Shown piece by piece: positions 17,036-25,609 of a stretch of 61,879 bases of DNA (the first letter of the stretch is position 1; each line of letters opens with the position of its first letter). A model generated the notes under the pieces. It saw only the letters and a list, made by a program, of their open reading frames with translations, was not told the origin of the DNA and ran no database searches. The DNA comes from an uncultured Spirochaetales bacterium (GTDB lineage: Bacteria; Spirochaetota; Spirochaetia; Sphaerochaetales; Sphaerochaetaceae): the NCBI GenBank assembly GCA_949300325.1, contig CASGDQ010000069.1, positions 1-61,879 on the forward strand, given 5' to 3'. Made by a program: the position numbers and the translations under genes.

Positions 17036-17467
17036 ATGGCAACAAAAGCTTCAACTGCGGCAAAAGCGAAGGTTGTAGGGGATTTTGGTCTCCGCCTTCT
17101 CGTCGGACTTCTCTTTATTTGCATCGGCATACAGGGGATTGCAACGACAAATTCGAATGATCTTTACAGGGCTATCGATAATGATACCGTCAACATCCTG
17201 TTAGGTATTGTGCTCCTCGTATGTGGTCTTTTGATTGCGGTTCCTTTGTTTATCAAGGGTATCAAGCCGGTATTCACAAAGTATTCTTTGATAATCGTTT
17301 CGGTCGTGTGGATTCTCGTAATCATCTTCTCTGATTTCGTTTATGGATTCAAGAATATCGACGGCATGGGCATTTTCGAATGGCTGGAAGCTTTCATTTA
17401 CCATCTGCTTATCCTGTTTTCCATTCTCAAAGCTTCTAAGGGTGCTTTGAAAGGGGTGGTAAAATAA
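17036..17467 (+). CDS. Hypothetical four-span membrane protein
   Basis: Unrecognised 143-residue protein. The N-terminus is Ala/Lys-rich (MATKASTAAKAKV) and is followed by four hydrophobic segments (about 18-38, 53-75, 82-101 and 118-135). CGGAGGT lies 8 nt before the ATG. It is divergent from pth and followed by its own terminator, so it is probably monocistronic. Confidence 0.75.
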   Translation: MATKASTAAKAKVVGDFGLRLLVGLLFICIGIQGIATTNSNDLYRAIDNDTVNILLGIVLLVCGLLIAVPLFIKGIKPVFTKYSLIIVSVVWILVIIFSDFVYGFKNIDGMGIFEWLEAFIYHLLILFSILKASKGALKGVVK

Positions 17468-17510
17468 TCCGAATAATGTCTTGATTTCAAGATTTTGGAA
17501 TAAATTTGCG

Positions 17511-17538
17511 ACGGTATGGGCTGACCATACCGTTTTTT
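17511..17538 (+). terminator. Rho-independent terminator
   Basis: A perfect 9-bp stem ACGGTATGG/CCATACCGT with loop GCTGA, followed by TTTTT. It ends the small membrane protein gene and just touches the end of nth on the other strand. Confidence 0.85.
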
Positions 17539-18199
17539 ATCTACTCTTTTCAACTTCTTTTTTAGGGCACCAAGAACAGAGAGGACATTGCGAGCACCAG
17601 GGGGATACGGGGGTGCATACAGCTTGCCCATATCTGACAAGGACTTCGTTTAAAGGGATCCAGAATCTTCTTGGCAGTATTCTTCTCAGTTCCTTTTCTG
17701 TTTCCTCGGCAGTTTTTGTATCAACTATGCCCAGGCGGTTCAGAATTTGATGCACATGGCAGTCCACGCATATGGCTTCCTTGTTGAATCCGAGATTAAG
17801 CGTCAGGGATGCCGTTTTGATTCCTACTCCAGGGAGCTTAAGAAGGCTTTCCAAATCAGAGGGGACAATCCCATCGTATTCAGCATTTATTATTCGGGCG
17901 ATATTTTTTAAATCCGAGGCTTTTTTTGTATAGAATGCCACCGGCTTTATGATTTTAGCCAGCTCTTCTTCATCCATGTCCTCGAGCTCTTTGAAGCTGT
18001 GAGCCTTTTCAAAGAGCGCGTTGCTTCTCTCTAGCGTCACCTTGTCCCGTGTGCGCAGCGATAGGATGGTTGAGACAAGGACCCTGTATGGATCGCTGTT
18101 TTCTTCTGCTACGATTGAAACAGAGGGCAGCGGATGACCCGTCTGCTCAAGTTTTTGGGAAAAGGAATCAAATAATTGTTGGAAAAACTTTTCATCCAT
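17537..18199 (-). CDS. nth: Endonuclease III (HhH-GPD DNA glycosylase/AP lyase)
   Basis: Base-excision repair enzyme that removes oxidised pyrimidines and nicks the AP site. The 220 residues contain the helix-hairpin-helix LPGVGIKTAS with the catalytic Lys, the catalytic Asp in CVDCHVHQI, and the 4Fe-4S loop C-x6-C-x2-C-x5-C near the C-terminus (CTPVSPWCSQC and onward). The ATG at 18199 is chosen because AAGGATAAGG lies just upstream; a TTG 27 bp earlier is also in frame. Confidence 0.94.
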   Translation of the reverse strand: MDEKFFQQLFDSFSQKLEQTGHPLPSVSIVAEENSDPYRVLVSTILSLRTRDKVTLERSNALFEKAHSFKELEDMDEEELAKIIKPVAFYTKKASDLKNIARIINAEYDGIVPSDLESLLKLPGVGIKTASLTLNLGFNKEAICVDCHVHQILNRLGIVDTKTAEETEKELRRILPRRFWIPLNEVLVRYGQAVCTPVSPWCSQCPLCSWCPKKEVEKSR

Positions 18200-18249
18200 A
18201 GCCTTATCCTTTGTTGACCAAACCAACTAAAAAGCTTAGTTAGTTAATC

Positions 18250-20160
18250 ATGATAATAATCCTCAAACAGGGCATAACACCCGAAGAAAAAAATAATGTC
18301 AGATCTGTTTTAAAGGAAAACGGTTTTATTGTAAAGGAAATCAAGGGAGAGCAGGATACCGTATTAGGCGCGGTAGGCACATCCCGCATCGATCCCAGGA
18401 TGATAGAAATAATGCCTGGAGTCTCATCTGTTGTTCCGATTTCCAAACCATATAAATTGGCTTCCCGTGAACTGAAAAAGGACGATACCATAGTTTCTGT
18501 GGGCAAGGTGAAGATCGGCGGCAACCGGATTGCGGTTATTGCCGGTCCTTGTGCTGTGGAATCCTGCGATCAGATACTCCGCATAGCTGAAAAGGTCAGG
18601 GAAGCAGGGGCTGTCATCCTCCGGGGAGGAGCCTATAAGCCAAGAACCAGCCCGTATTCTTTCCAGGGACTCGGTGAAGAGGGGCTCAAGCTTTTGAGAA
18701 AGGCCGGCGATGAATTTGAAATGCCTGTTACGACCGAAGTCGTTTCCCCCCGCGATGTCGAGGTGATGAAGGGTTATATCGACATGTTCCAGATCGGTGC
18801 GAGGAACATGCAGAATTTCGAATTGTTGAAAGAGGTTGGCAAAACCGGCATGCCTGTTCTTCTCAAAAGAGGGCTTTCGGCAACGATAGAGGAATGGCTG
18901 ATGGCTGCCGAATATCTCATGGCATCGGGCACAGACCAGGTGGTGCTTTGCGAAAGAGGAATAAGGACATATGAAAAGGCCACAAGGAATACTCTGGATT
19001 GTTCTGCCATTCCTGTTGTCCAAAAGCTTACGCATCTTCCTGTGATAGGAGATCCTTCCCATGCCACTGGAATAAGGGACATGGTTTCACCGATGGCCTT
19101 GGCGCTGGTTGCCGGAGGAGCCTCCGGCATCATGGTCGAAGTCCATGATCATCCCGAGCTGGCTTTGTCCGATGGCCCGCAATCTCTTTATCCCGAGCAG
19201 TTTGAGCGTTTGATGAGGGATATAGAAGCACTTGCTCCTGTTGTTGGAAAAGCGGTCGAGAAAATGCCCCGTCTGGTTCCTGCGACAATCAAAGATAAGA
19301 CGGCTGAAAACGATGGGGATGCATCCCATACGATCGCTTTCCAAGGGGAAAGGGGTGCTTTCAGCGAACTTGCTGTCAGAAGGGTTTTCAGTGAGGATGA
19401 GAAGGTGCTTCCCTGCAAGGAGTTCAAAGATGTTTTCGATGCTGTTGCATCCGGAAAGGCCATTTACGGTGTGGTTCCGATTGAAAACACATTGGGAGGG
19501 ACGGTGTTTGACAACTATGACCTTCTCAAGATGGAGGAAAACATCACCGTAGTTGGCGAGGTTCAGGTCAGGATCATACATAATCTGATTGTGAATCCCG
19601 GTGTTTCCTTGTCCGATATCAAGAAGGTCTATTCCCATCCACAGGGCTTGGCTCAATGCAGGGAGTTTTTGGACCGTGAGCTTCCTGATGCAGAAAGGAT
19701 TCCATTCTTTGATACAGCTGGAGCCGTATCTTATCTGAAGGAGATCGGCGCGAAGGATGCTGCGGCGATCGCAGGAAGTCCTGCAGCCGTGTACAATGGA
19801 ATGGAAATACTCAAGCAGGGGATAGAGACAAACGTAAGGAACTATACCAGGTTTTTTGTGATATCCCGGGAAGAGAATGCATTGATGTTCAAGAGCCGGG
19901 CCCATATAAACAGGGCGGCTGTAACCTTCAGCGTACAGGACCGTCCCGGTTCTCTTTTCCAAGTTCTCGATATCCTTCAAAAGCATGGATTGAACATGAA
20001 GAAGCTTGAGTCCCGTCCTATTCTCGGCAAGCCATGGGAGTATTCCTTCTTTGTCGAGACGGAGCTCTCGGATGAAAAGGATCTTGAGAACATCATTCCG
20101 ATGCTGAAAGAGAACACCACATCCTTCCGCGTGCTCGGAACATATACGGCGGCGCATTGA
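18250..20160 (+). CDS. Fusion of DAHP synthase (type Ibeta) and prephenate dehydratase with ACT domain
   Basis: A 636-residue bifunctional aromatic amino acid enzyme. Residues 1-70 are the ferredoxin-like regulatory domain seen in AroF of Thermotoga type. Residues 90-335 are DAHP synthase: AGPCAVES (metal Cys101), ILRGGAYKPRTSPYSFQG, GARNMQNF, LKRG and GDPSHATG. A short linker (340-358) leads to prephenate dehydratase: IAFQGERGAFSE, VVPIENTLGGTV and the catalytic NYTRFFV (Thr533). Residues 556-636 form an ACT domain with PGSLF and ESRP, which bind phenylalanine in relatives. No chorismate mutase part is present. It links the first shikimate step to the phenylalanine branch; the stop overlaps the next start by one base. 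Confidence 0.92.
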   Translation: MIIILKQGITPEEKNNVRSVLKENGFIVKEIKGEQDTVLGAVGTSRIDPRMIEIMPGVSSVVPISKPYKLASRELKKDDTIVSVGKVKIGGNRIAVIAGPCAVESCDQILRIAEKVREAGAVILRGGAYKPRTSPYSFQGLGEEGLKLLRKAGDEFEMPVTTEVVSPRDVEVMKGYIDMFQIGARNMQNFELLKEVGKTGMPVLLKRGLSATIEEWLMAAEYLMASGTDQVVLCERGIRTYEKATRNTLDCSAIPVVQKLTHLPVIGDPSHATGIRDMVSPMALALVAGGASGIMVEVHDHPELALSDGPQSLYPEQFERLMRDIEALAPVVGKAVEKMPRLVPATIKDKTAENDGDASHTIAFQGERGAFSELAVRRVFSEDEKVLPCKEFKDVFDAVASGKAIYGVVPIENTLGGTVFDNYDLLKMEENITVVGEVQVRIIHNLIVNPGVSLSDIKKVYSHPQGLAQCREFLDRELPDAERIPFFDTAGAVSYLKEIGAKDAAAIAGSPAAVYNGMEILKQGIETNVRNYTRFFVISREENALMFKSRAHINRAAVTFSVQDRPGSLFQVLDILQKHGLNMKKLESRPILGKPWEYSFFVETELSDEKDLENIIPMLKENTTSFRVLGTYTAAH

Positions 20161-20693
20161 TGATAAGCAGAGAATACGAGAAAGTGCTCCTTTTCATGGG
20201 AGTGCTTTCTTCCGTCGGATTTCCAGATCGTCTGAGATCATGCCTTGAGGAGAAATTCGGAAGCATAGTTTTTTCCTCATCTCCGATCCCCTTTGATTTC
20301 ACTTCCTATTACGATGAGGAGATGGGAGAGGGCATAGAGAGATTCTTCATCGCTTTTTCCCCTCTTATCGATCCTGACAAGCTCAGGGATGCAAAGCTTT
20401 TCACAAACGCTCTGGAGTTCGAATATGCCGAAGGGGACAGGCGCAAGGTCAATCTCGATCCGGGAACGCTCAGCGTATCGAATATCGTTCTTGCCACAAC
20501 AAAAAACAGAGCTCATAGAATTGCAATCGGCAGCAACCTGTATGCGGAAGTCACTCTCATATACCACCATAAAGGCTTTGAAAGCTTTTCCTGGACCTAT
20601 TCCGATTACCGCAGTCCTGAAGTGCAGGATGTGCTTCTTGAGATGCGGAAAAAATATCTCAAGCTGTTAAAGGCTGGAAAATCTGGACAATAG
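20160..20693 (+). CDS. DUF4416 family protein
   Basis: A 177-residue conserved protein of unknown function. The pattern matches DUF4416: LLFMGVLSS at the start, PFDFTSYYDEEMG, FTNALE, VNLDPGTLS, LATTKNRAHRI and YAEVTLIY with a final WTYSDYR. It is cytoplasmic. The start shares one base with the stop of the aromatic fusion gene, so the two are co-translated; nothing in the family tells what it does. Confidence 0.8.
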   Translation: MISREYEKVLLFMGVLSSVGFPDRLRSCLEEKFGSIVFSSSPIPFDFTSYYDEEMGEGIERFFIAFSPLIDPDKLRDAKLFTNALEFEYAEGDRRKVNLDPGTLSVSNIVLATTKNRAHRIAIGSNLYAEVTLIYHHKGFESFSWTYSDYRSPEVQDVLLEMRKKYLKLLKAGKSGQ

Positions 20694-20717
20694 CTGGATT
20701 AGAAAGATTTCATCTTC

Positions 20718-21443
20718 ATGATGAAAGCCCTTTTGATTTTTATAGCCTTAATTTTTCTTTTTTCCTGCAGCGTTTTCGTAGAGGATGAGATTATTCTGGT
20801 CCTGCCGACTGATACGCCATTGGAAACCATTACAGGAGAAAGTCCTTATTACATACTTCATTATTTCGATGGCTATAAAGTATCCTCCCTGTATGTTCCG
20901 ATCGGTGCAAATGAGCTGTCTGTCAAAGTCAGGAAGGCTTGCCTTGCTGTTTTTTCCCTCCAGCCTGCGGGCTATTACAGTCCTTTCGGCGCTTATTATG
21001 AGCCGGGATCATATAAAACGGTTTTCTTTAATCAGGAGGATGGCGAATTCTGCTCCTTCCTTCTAGATACGGCCAGTTATAACGCAAGACTAGTTGCAAA
21101 TCTGAGCCTTTCTTCTTTGAAAAGGATGCACGGGGATTTTTACAGGATCGACAAGGAAGTTTTCCTGAATCTTCTTGATGCAGGAACTCTGAACGGATCT
21201 TCTGCAATAAAAGCAAAAGAGCAGGATGTGGTGCTTGAAAATCTTTTATCCGGGCTATGGGAGAGCGATAAATGGTGGATAGAGGATATCTATGTTGAAA
21301 AAAGCAGCGAAGAAGTCCATCTCGGTCTTTATGAAGGGACTTATCTGTTTTTGAATATGGATAGAAACATGCTTCTCATCCTTCTGGTCATGAAGGATGA
21401 AAAGCATACAATGAAGATAGAGCAGATCCGATCCTGGTATTAG
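20718..21443 (+). CDS. Putative lipoprotein
   Basis: Unrecognised 241-residue protein. It begins with a lipoprotein signal peptide (MMKALLIFIALIFLFSC), with Cys17 as the predicted lipidated residue, so it would depend on the lgt found at 6.4 kb. The mature part is mixed alpha/beta with aromatic-rich strands (YYILHYFDGYKVSSLYVP, PAGYYSPFGAYYEPG). The gene ends 4 bp into asnB on the opposite strand (overlapping stop codons). Confidence 0.7.
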   Translation: MMKALLIFIALIFLFSCSVFVEDEIILVLPTDTPLETITGESPYYILHYFDGYKVSSLYVPIGANELSVKVRKACLAVFSLQPAGYYSPFGAYYEPGSYKTVFFNQEDGEFCSFLLDTASYNARLVANLSLSSLKRMHGDFYRIDKEVFLNLLDAGTLNGSSAIKAKEQDVVLENLLSGLWESDKWWIEDIYVEKSSEEVHLGLYEGTYLFLNMDRNMLLILLVMKDEKHTMKIEQIRSWY

Positions 21444-23026
21444 ATACCGCTGTTTCCATAGTTGGAAAGGACCCTTGCCGAGGGATCGTCCACCTTGCAG
21501 CCTTCCCAAGAGGGGTTTGGCATCCAAAATCCAGGAATCATGCAATCCTGATTTGGATAGTATTTTTCGAAGATGCTTCTGTAAAGAAGGGACTCCGGAG
21601 TAAAGGGCCTCCCTTTTTCCGGATACTTGAGGCATTCCTTTTTCCAATCCTTACCCTCGTATAAATGATAAGCGTATTTCTTCAGCTCATCGACAAGGCT
21701 ATGTCCGACGGCATCGCTGAAAGCCGCCTTGTCGCGCCATAGTATGCTTTGAGGAAGCCAGTTCCCATCTTCAAAAGCCTTTCTCAGCAGATATTTCCCA
21801 TGTCCGGTATGGTTCATTTTCATTTTCGGGTCTATCGAAAGGACATAGGATGCAAAATCAAGATCTCCAAAGGGAACTCTTGCCTCAATGCTGTTATCTG
21901 CTATGCATCTGTCGGCACGCAGGACATCATAGGCATAAAGCTCTCGCATCCTTTTCTGGCTTTCCTTTTCGAATTCCATCTCATCCGGAGCAAAATCCGT
22001 ATACTTGTATCCGAAAAGCTCGTCAGAAACCTCTCCTGTCAGCAAAACCCTCACATCCGTATTCTCATGTATGTACCGGCATAGGAGATACATTCCCATG
22101 CTGGCCCTGATTGTGGTTATATCATACGTAGCTAAATCATATATGACCTTTTCAAGGCATTTGGTCACATCATCCATTCTGATCAGCACTTCAGTATGCT
22201 CGGCACCAAGATGGTTTGCGACAAGGCGTGCATATTTTGCATCTATTGCGTCTTTTTCCATGCCTATTGAGAAAGTTCTTATTCTTCTTTTCATTTTTCT
22301 TGCAGCTATTGCGCATACAAGGGAACTATCTAGTCCTCCTGAAAGAAGAAAGGCAAGAGGTGCATCCGAATCAAGGCGCTTCTCTACGGCAGCAACCAGC
22401 TTCTTTCTTATGTTGTCTGTAACTGTCTTCTCATCGCTTCGGATGAATGCCTTGACCTCTCCTATATCTCTGTAACGATATATTTTCCCTCCCTGGTAAT
22501 AGCAGCCAGGCGGGAATGGGAGAATTTTCCCATCAAGAAAGGAAAGAAGTTTCGCTTCGCTGGCAAAGGCTATTTTTCCATCCTTGTCATAACCATAAAA
22601 CAGCGGTCTGATACCTATCGGGTCCCGTGCGGCTATAAGTCCTTTCTGGGGATCATATATCAAGGCCGCATATTCCGCATCAAGAATAGAAAACAGTGAA
22701 AGTCCGTATTTTTTATAAAGGGGTATGATTATTTCGCAATCGGATCCTGATGAGAATGATGCGCCTTCAGCCTCTAGTTCCTTTTTGATTTTTCTGAATC
22801 CATATATTTCGCCATTGGTGCAGCTGATAAGCCCGTCTTTCTCAAACGGCTGCATTCCATTTTCATCAAGTCCCATTATTGCAAGGCGTTGGAAGGCCAT
22901 TGTTCCCGAATCTCCGAAATGGATGATTTTCTGTCCGTCCGGTCCCCTTTGAATCGTTTTTTCAAGAAGCTCCCGTATTTTTCCTTCTGTAAGCAGTTTT
23001 CCCTCATATGCAAAGATAGTGCACAT
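21440..23026 (-). CDS. asnB: Asparagine synthase (glutamine-hydrolysing)
   Basis: Converts aspartate, glutamine and ATP to asparagine and glutamate. The 528 residues start with the Ntn glutaminase nucleophile Cys2 (MCTIFAYEG) and include CTNGEIYGFR and GSDCEIIIPLY; the synthetase half has the PP-loop LSGGLDSSL, FSIGMEKDAIDAKYA and LLTGEVSDELFGYKYT. GGGAGGA lies before the ATG. The leader holds a terminator hairpin of the same type as at pyrG, the glutamate synthase operon and glnA, which suggests control by glutamine status. Confidence 0.95.
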   Translation of the reverse strand: MCTIFAYEGKLLTEGKIRELLEKTIQRGPDGQKIIHFGDSGTMAFQRLAIMGLDENGMQPFEKDGLISCTNGEIYGFRKIKKELEAEGASFSSGSDCEIIIPLYKKYGLSLFSILDAEYAALIYDPQKGLIAARDPIGIRPLFYGYDKDGKIAFASEAKLLSFLDGKILPFPPGCYYQGGKIYRYRDIGEVKAFIRSDEKTVTDNIRKKLVAAVEKRLDSDAPLAFLLSGGLDSSLVCAIAARKMKRRIRTFSIGMEKDAIDAKYARLVANHLGAEHTEVLIRMDDVTKCLEKVIYDLATYDITTIRASMGMYLLCRYIHENTDVRVLLTGEVSDELFGYKYTDFAPDEMEFEKESQKRMRELYAYDVLRADRCIADNSIEARVPFGDLDFASYVLSIDPKMKMNHTGHGKYLLRKAFEDGNWLPQSILWRDKAAFSDAVGHSLVDELKKYAYHLYEGKDWKKECLKYPEKGRPFTPESLLYRSIFEKYYPNQDCMIPGFWMPNPSWEGCKVDDPSARVLSNYGNSGI

Positions 23027-23042
23027 CGAAATCCTCCCTCGG

Positions 23043-23096
23043 GAAAAAGAAAGGCGTCCTGCATTTCCGTCATAAACAGATCTGCAGGACGCCTTT
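23043..23096 (-). promoter_or_regulatory. Transcription attenuator in the asnB leader
   Basis: On the minus strand the RNA would read GGGACAAAGGCGTCCTGCA, an inner helix, then TGCAGGACGCCTTT followed by CTTTTT. The 14-bp outer stem is perfect. The T-tract is directly followed by the asnB Shine-Dalgarno GGGAGGA, so this is a terminator inside the leader and not the end of another gene. A weak promoter (TTGATG-N16-AGAAAT) is just upstream. Confidence 0.75.
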
Positions 23097-23179
23097 GTCC
23101 CTTATTTCTAATTGGTGCCAGCATACATCAAAAATCTGCGATGAAAAAGAGGTTTTGCGATTTTTTCTTTTCCTGATTG

Positions 23180-23203
23180 ACAGCAGTGCGGATTAAGATT
23201 ATA
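23180..23203 (+). promoter_or_regulatory. pyrG promoter
   Basis: TTGACA, 17-bp spacer and TATAAA, lying roughly at 23177-23205, upstream of the leader terminator. It is divergent from the asnB promoter. Confidence 0.7.
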
Positions 23204-23221
23204 AATTTCAACAATCAAGAC

Positions 23222-23259
23222 AAAGACGTCTTCCATAAGGAGGGCGTCTTTTTCTTTTT
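23222..23259 (+). promoter_or_regulatory. Transcription attenuator in the pyrG leader
   Basis: AAAGACGTCTTCC, loop ATAA, GGAGGGCGTCTTT with two G-U pairs, then TTCTTTTT. It is preceded by GACAA near the expected transcript start and followed 5 nt later by the Shine-Dalgarno GGGAGG. Position and 5' sequence match the leaders of asnB, the glutamate synthase operon and glnA. Confidence 0.75.
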
Positions 23260-23275
23260 GCAAGGGAGGAAAGAG

Positions 23276-24883
23276 ATGGCGGCAAAACATATTTTTGTCA
23301 CAGGTGGTGTCGTATCAGGCTTGGGCAAAGGCGTTACGGCGGCGAGTTTAGGCCGTCTTTTAAAGCAGAAGGGATTGAAGGTGGCTGCACAGAAACTGGA
23401 TCCGTATATGAATATAGATCCCGGGACCATGAGCCCTTACCAGCATGGGGAGGTGTTCGTTACAGAAGATGGTGCGGAAACAGATCTCGATCTCGGCCAT
23501 TATGAGCGGTTCATGGATGAGAACTTAAACCGCCTTTCCAACCTTACAAGCGGAAAGGTATATTGGAATGTCCTCCATATGGAAAGATCCGGCGGATATC
23601 TGGGAGGCACCGTACAGATAATACCGCACGTGACCGATGAGATAAAAAAAGCCGTTTATGATGTTGCTTCATTAACAGGGGCCGATGTTGTCATCACAGA
23701 AATCGGCGGAACGATAGGGGATATTGAAAGCTTGCCGTTTTTGGAGGCTGCGCGGCAGATAAGAGCTGAGCTGGGCCGTGAGGAATGCATGTTCATCCAT
23801 GTCGTGCTTGTACCGTATCTTGCCTGCTCTGGAGAATACAAGACTAAACCGGCGCAGCATTCCGTGCATGAGCTGCAGGGAATGGGAATTATGCCTGATT
23901 GCATAATCGCACGATCCGAAGAAAAGCTCGATGATGCCATTCTTGATAAGCTTGCCCTCTTTTGCAACGTCGAAAGAAAGGCTGTGATATGCAATGAGAA
24001 TATCAGCCCGATTTACCGCGTTCCTCTCGTTTTGCATGAGCGCGGGTTCGACGATTATGTGTCTTTCCGGCTAGGCCTTCCTTTAAATGGTCCGGATCTA
24101 TCGGAATGGAAGAGCAGTGTGGATAAGATGCTGGATGCATATAGGCACGTCAAGATCGCCATATGCGGAAAATATGTCAGGCTCCGGGATGCCTATTTGT
24201 CGATTAACGAGGCTTTGCTGCATGCCGGTTATGCCAATTCCTCAGTTGTGGATCTGGTATTTGTCGATAGTGAGGAATTGCAGAAAAATGGCGCCTATTC
24301 GCTATTGTGTGATGCCGATGGGATTCTGGTTCCCGGAGGATTTGGTGAAAGGGGGATCGAAGGCATGATTGCCGCCGCAGAATATGCGAGAGAAAATGAT
24401 ATTCCATATTTGGGCATCTGCCTGGGCTTGCAGGTGGCAGTGATGGAGGCAGCAAGGAATATGGCTGGGATTCCTGGCGCATGTTCAAGGGAATTCTATC
24501 CCGAAAGCGATGTATGCGTTATCGATCTTATGGAAGATCAGAAGGATGTAACGCAAAAAGGAGGCACGATGAGGCTGGGCGCCTATCCTTGCAAAATCAA
24601 AAAAGGCAGCCTGCTTAGTAAAATTTACTCTGAGGATCTCGTTTATGAAAGGCATAGGCACAGATATGAGGTGTCCAATACGTTCAGGCAGCGCATAGAA
24701 GAAGCTAAGATAGTGTTTTCAGGAACAAGCCCGGATGGAAGATTGGTCGAAGCTATGGAAAATCCGGCCTGCAGTTTTTTTGTTGCGGTGCAATTCCATC
24801 CAGAATTCAAAAGCAGGCCGAACAGGGTGCATCCCTTGTTCGACCACTTCATAAAAGCAGCTCTGGAAAAAAGACAGATTTAA
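23276..24883 (+). CDS. pyrG: CTP synthase
   Basis: Makes CTP from UTP, ATP and glutamine. The 535 residues begin AAKHIFVTGGVVSGLGKG (synthetase P-loop), with the DPYMNIDPGTMSP Mg/UTP region and ITEIGGTIGDIES. The C-terminal class I glutamine amidotransferase has the oxyanion strand PGGFGERG, the nucleophile in GICLGLQ and the His/Glu in QFHPEF. The start at 23276 has GGGAGG upstream; the open frame before it runs through the attenuator hairpin. Confidence 0.96.
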   Translation: MAAKHIFVTGGVVSGLGKGVTAASLGRLLKQKGLKVAAQKLDPYMNIDPGTMSPYQHGEVFVTEDGAETDLDLGHYERFMDENLNRLSNLTSGKVYWNVLHMERSGGYLGGTVQIIPHVTDEIKKAVYDVASLTGADVVITEIGGTIGDIESLPFLEAARQIRAELGREECMFIHVVLVPYLACSGEYKTKPAQHSVHELQGMGIMPDCIIARSEEKLDDAILDKLALFCNVERKAVICNENISPIYRVPLVLHERGFDDYVSFRLGLPLNGPDLSEWKSSVDKMLDAYRHVKIAICGKYVRLRDAYLSINEALLHAGYANSSVVDLVFVDSEELQKNGAYSLLCDADGILVPGGFGERGIEGMIAAAEYARENDIPYLGICLGLQVAVMEAARNMAGIPGACSREFYPESDVCVIDLMEDQKDVTQKGGTMRLGAYPCKIKKGSLLSKIYSEDLVYERHRHRYEVSNTFRQRIEEAKIVFSGTSPDGRLVEAMENPACSFFVAVQFHPEFKSRPNRVHPLFDHFIKAALEKRQI

Positions 24884-25608
24884 ACGGCGGCATACAGCTG
24901 CCGGCATGCCTTGAGGGGATCCGCTTCGATTGCTATGAAATCCCCTTCCAGGCAGTCTTTCTCATCTAAGAAAAAGGTCTCTGCAAAGGAAGCGATTATG
25001 GGCCTTAGCTTTTTCTCTTTCTCGTCCTCTTCCACTTTTCTTGTGACCAGATACTTTGACAGTCCCATTGGAAGATCGGAAGTTCTGAGATAAATACAGC
25101 CTGCATACATTCCGTTACCACAGAAATATCCTGTAATAGGAGAGGCCTTGCTTTTTCCTAGGCCGAGGACAATGATGGTCCCGCCTGCAAGATATTCACC
25201 AAGAAACGAGCCGGCAACCCCGCCAATTACCATCAAACTTGTCTTATCCTCATATGCTTTCATATGTACGCCTGCTCTATATCCTGCATTGCCGAGAACG
25301 AATACCCGTCCTCCTCGCATTGCATATCCAAGAGCATCTCCGGCAGAGCCTTCGATAGCTACCAGGCCTTCGTTCATCGTATCTGCAACCGCGTCCTGCG
25401 CATTTCCTTTTACGAAAACTGATCCTCCGTCAAGATACGAGGCAAGACCGTTGCCTGGGGTTCCCTCAATCAAAAGCCTGGATTTTTTCATTCCGCAGCC
25501 CAGATATCTTTGTCCAAGGCAGTTTTTGATCGTAATATCGCCGTTTTCCTTTCTTATTTCCTCGATAAGGGTTTTTTCATTTTCTTTTGCCGCGTCCAGT
25601 ATTCTCAT
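24880..25608 (-). CDS. Glutamate synthase GXGXG-domain subunit (archaeal-type, gltB3-like)
   Basis: A 242-residue right-handed beta-helix protein equivalent to the C-terminal domain of bacterial GltB. The repeated Gly motifs are visible (GNGLASYLDGGSVFVKGNAQD, GLVAIEGSAGDALGYAMRGG, then GNAGYRAGVHMK). It structures the large subunit of split glutamate synthase. Start at 25608 is chosen because AGGAGA, formed by the end of the previous gene, lies 5 nt upstream; an ATG 15 bp earlier lacks a site. It is last in the three-gene operon. Confidence 0.88.
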   Translation of the reverse strand: MRILDAAKENEKTLIEEIRKENGDITIKNCLGQRYLGCGMKKSRLLIEGTPGNGLASYLDGGSVFVKGNAQDAVADTMNEGLVAIEGSAGDALGYAMRGGRVFVLGNAGYRAGVHMKAYEDKTSLMVIGGVAGSFLGEYLAGGTIIVLGLGKSKASPITGYFCGNGMYAGCIYLRTSDLPMGLSKYLVTRKVEEDEKEKKLRPIIASFAETFFLDEKDCLEGDFIAIEADPLKACRQLYAAV

Positions 25609-25609
25609 A

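Noticed and set aside
16984..17130. Upstream extension of pth to 215 residues
   Set aside because: The added residues are Arg/Pro-rich, cover the gene's own promoter and the start of the divergent gene, and are absent from the family.
18214..18249. Leaderless promoter for the DAHP synthase fusion
   Set aside because: TTGACC is present upstream, but no acceptable -10 lies at 16-18 bp; the nearest hexamers (TAGTTA) match poorly.
23100..23125. A sigma-54 promoter at TGGCAC upstream of asnB
   Set aside because: The -24 element TGGCAC is present, but the -12 TTGC is absent at the required spacing (AGAAA instead).
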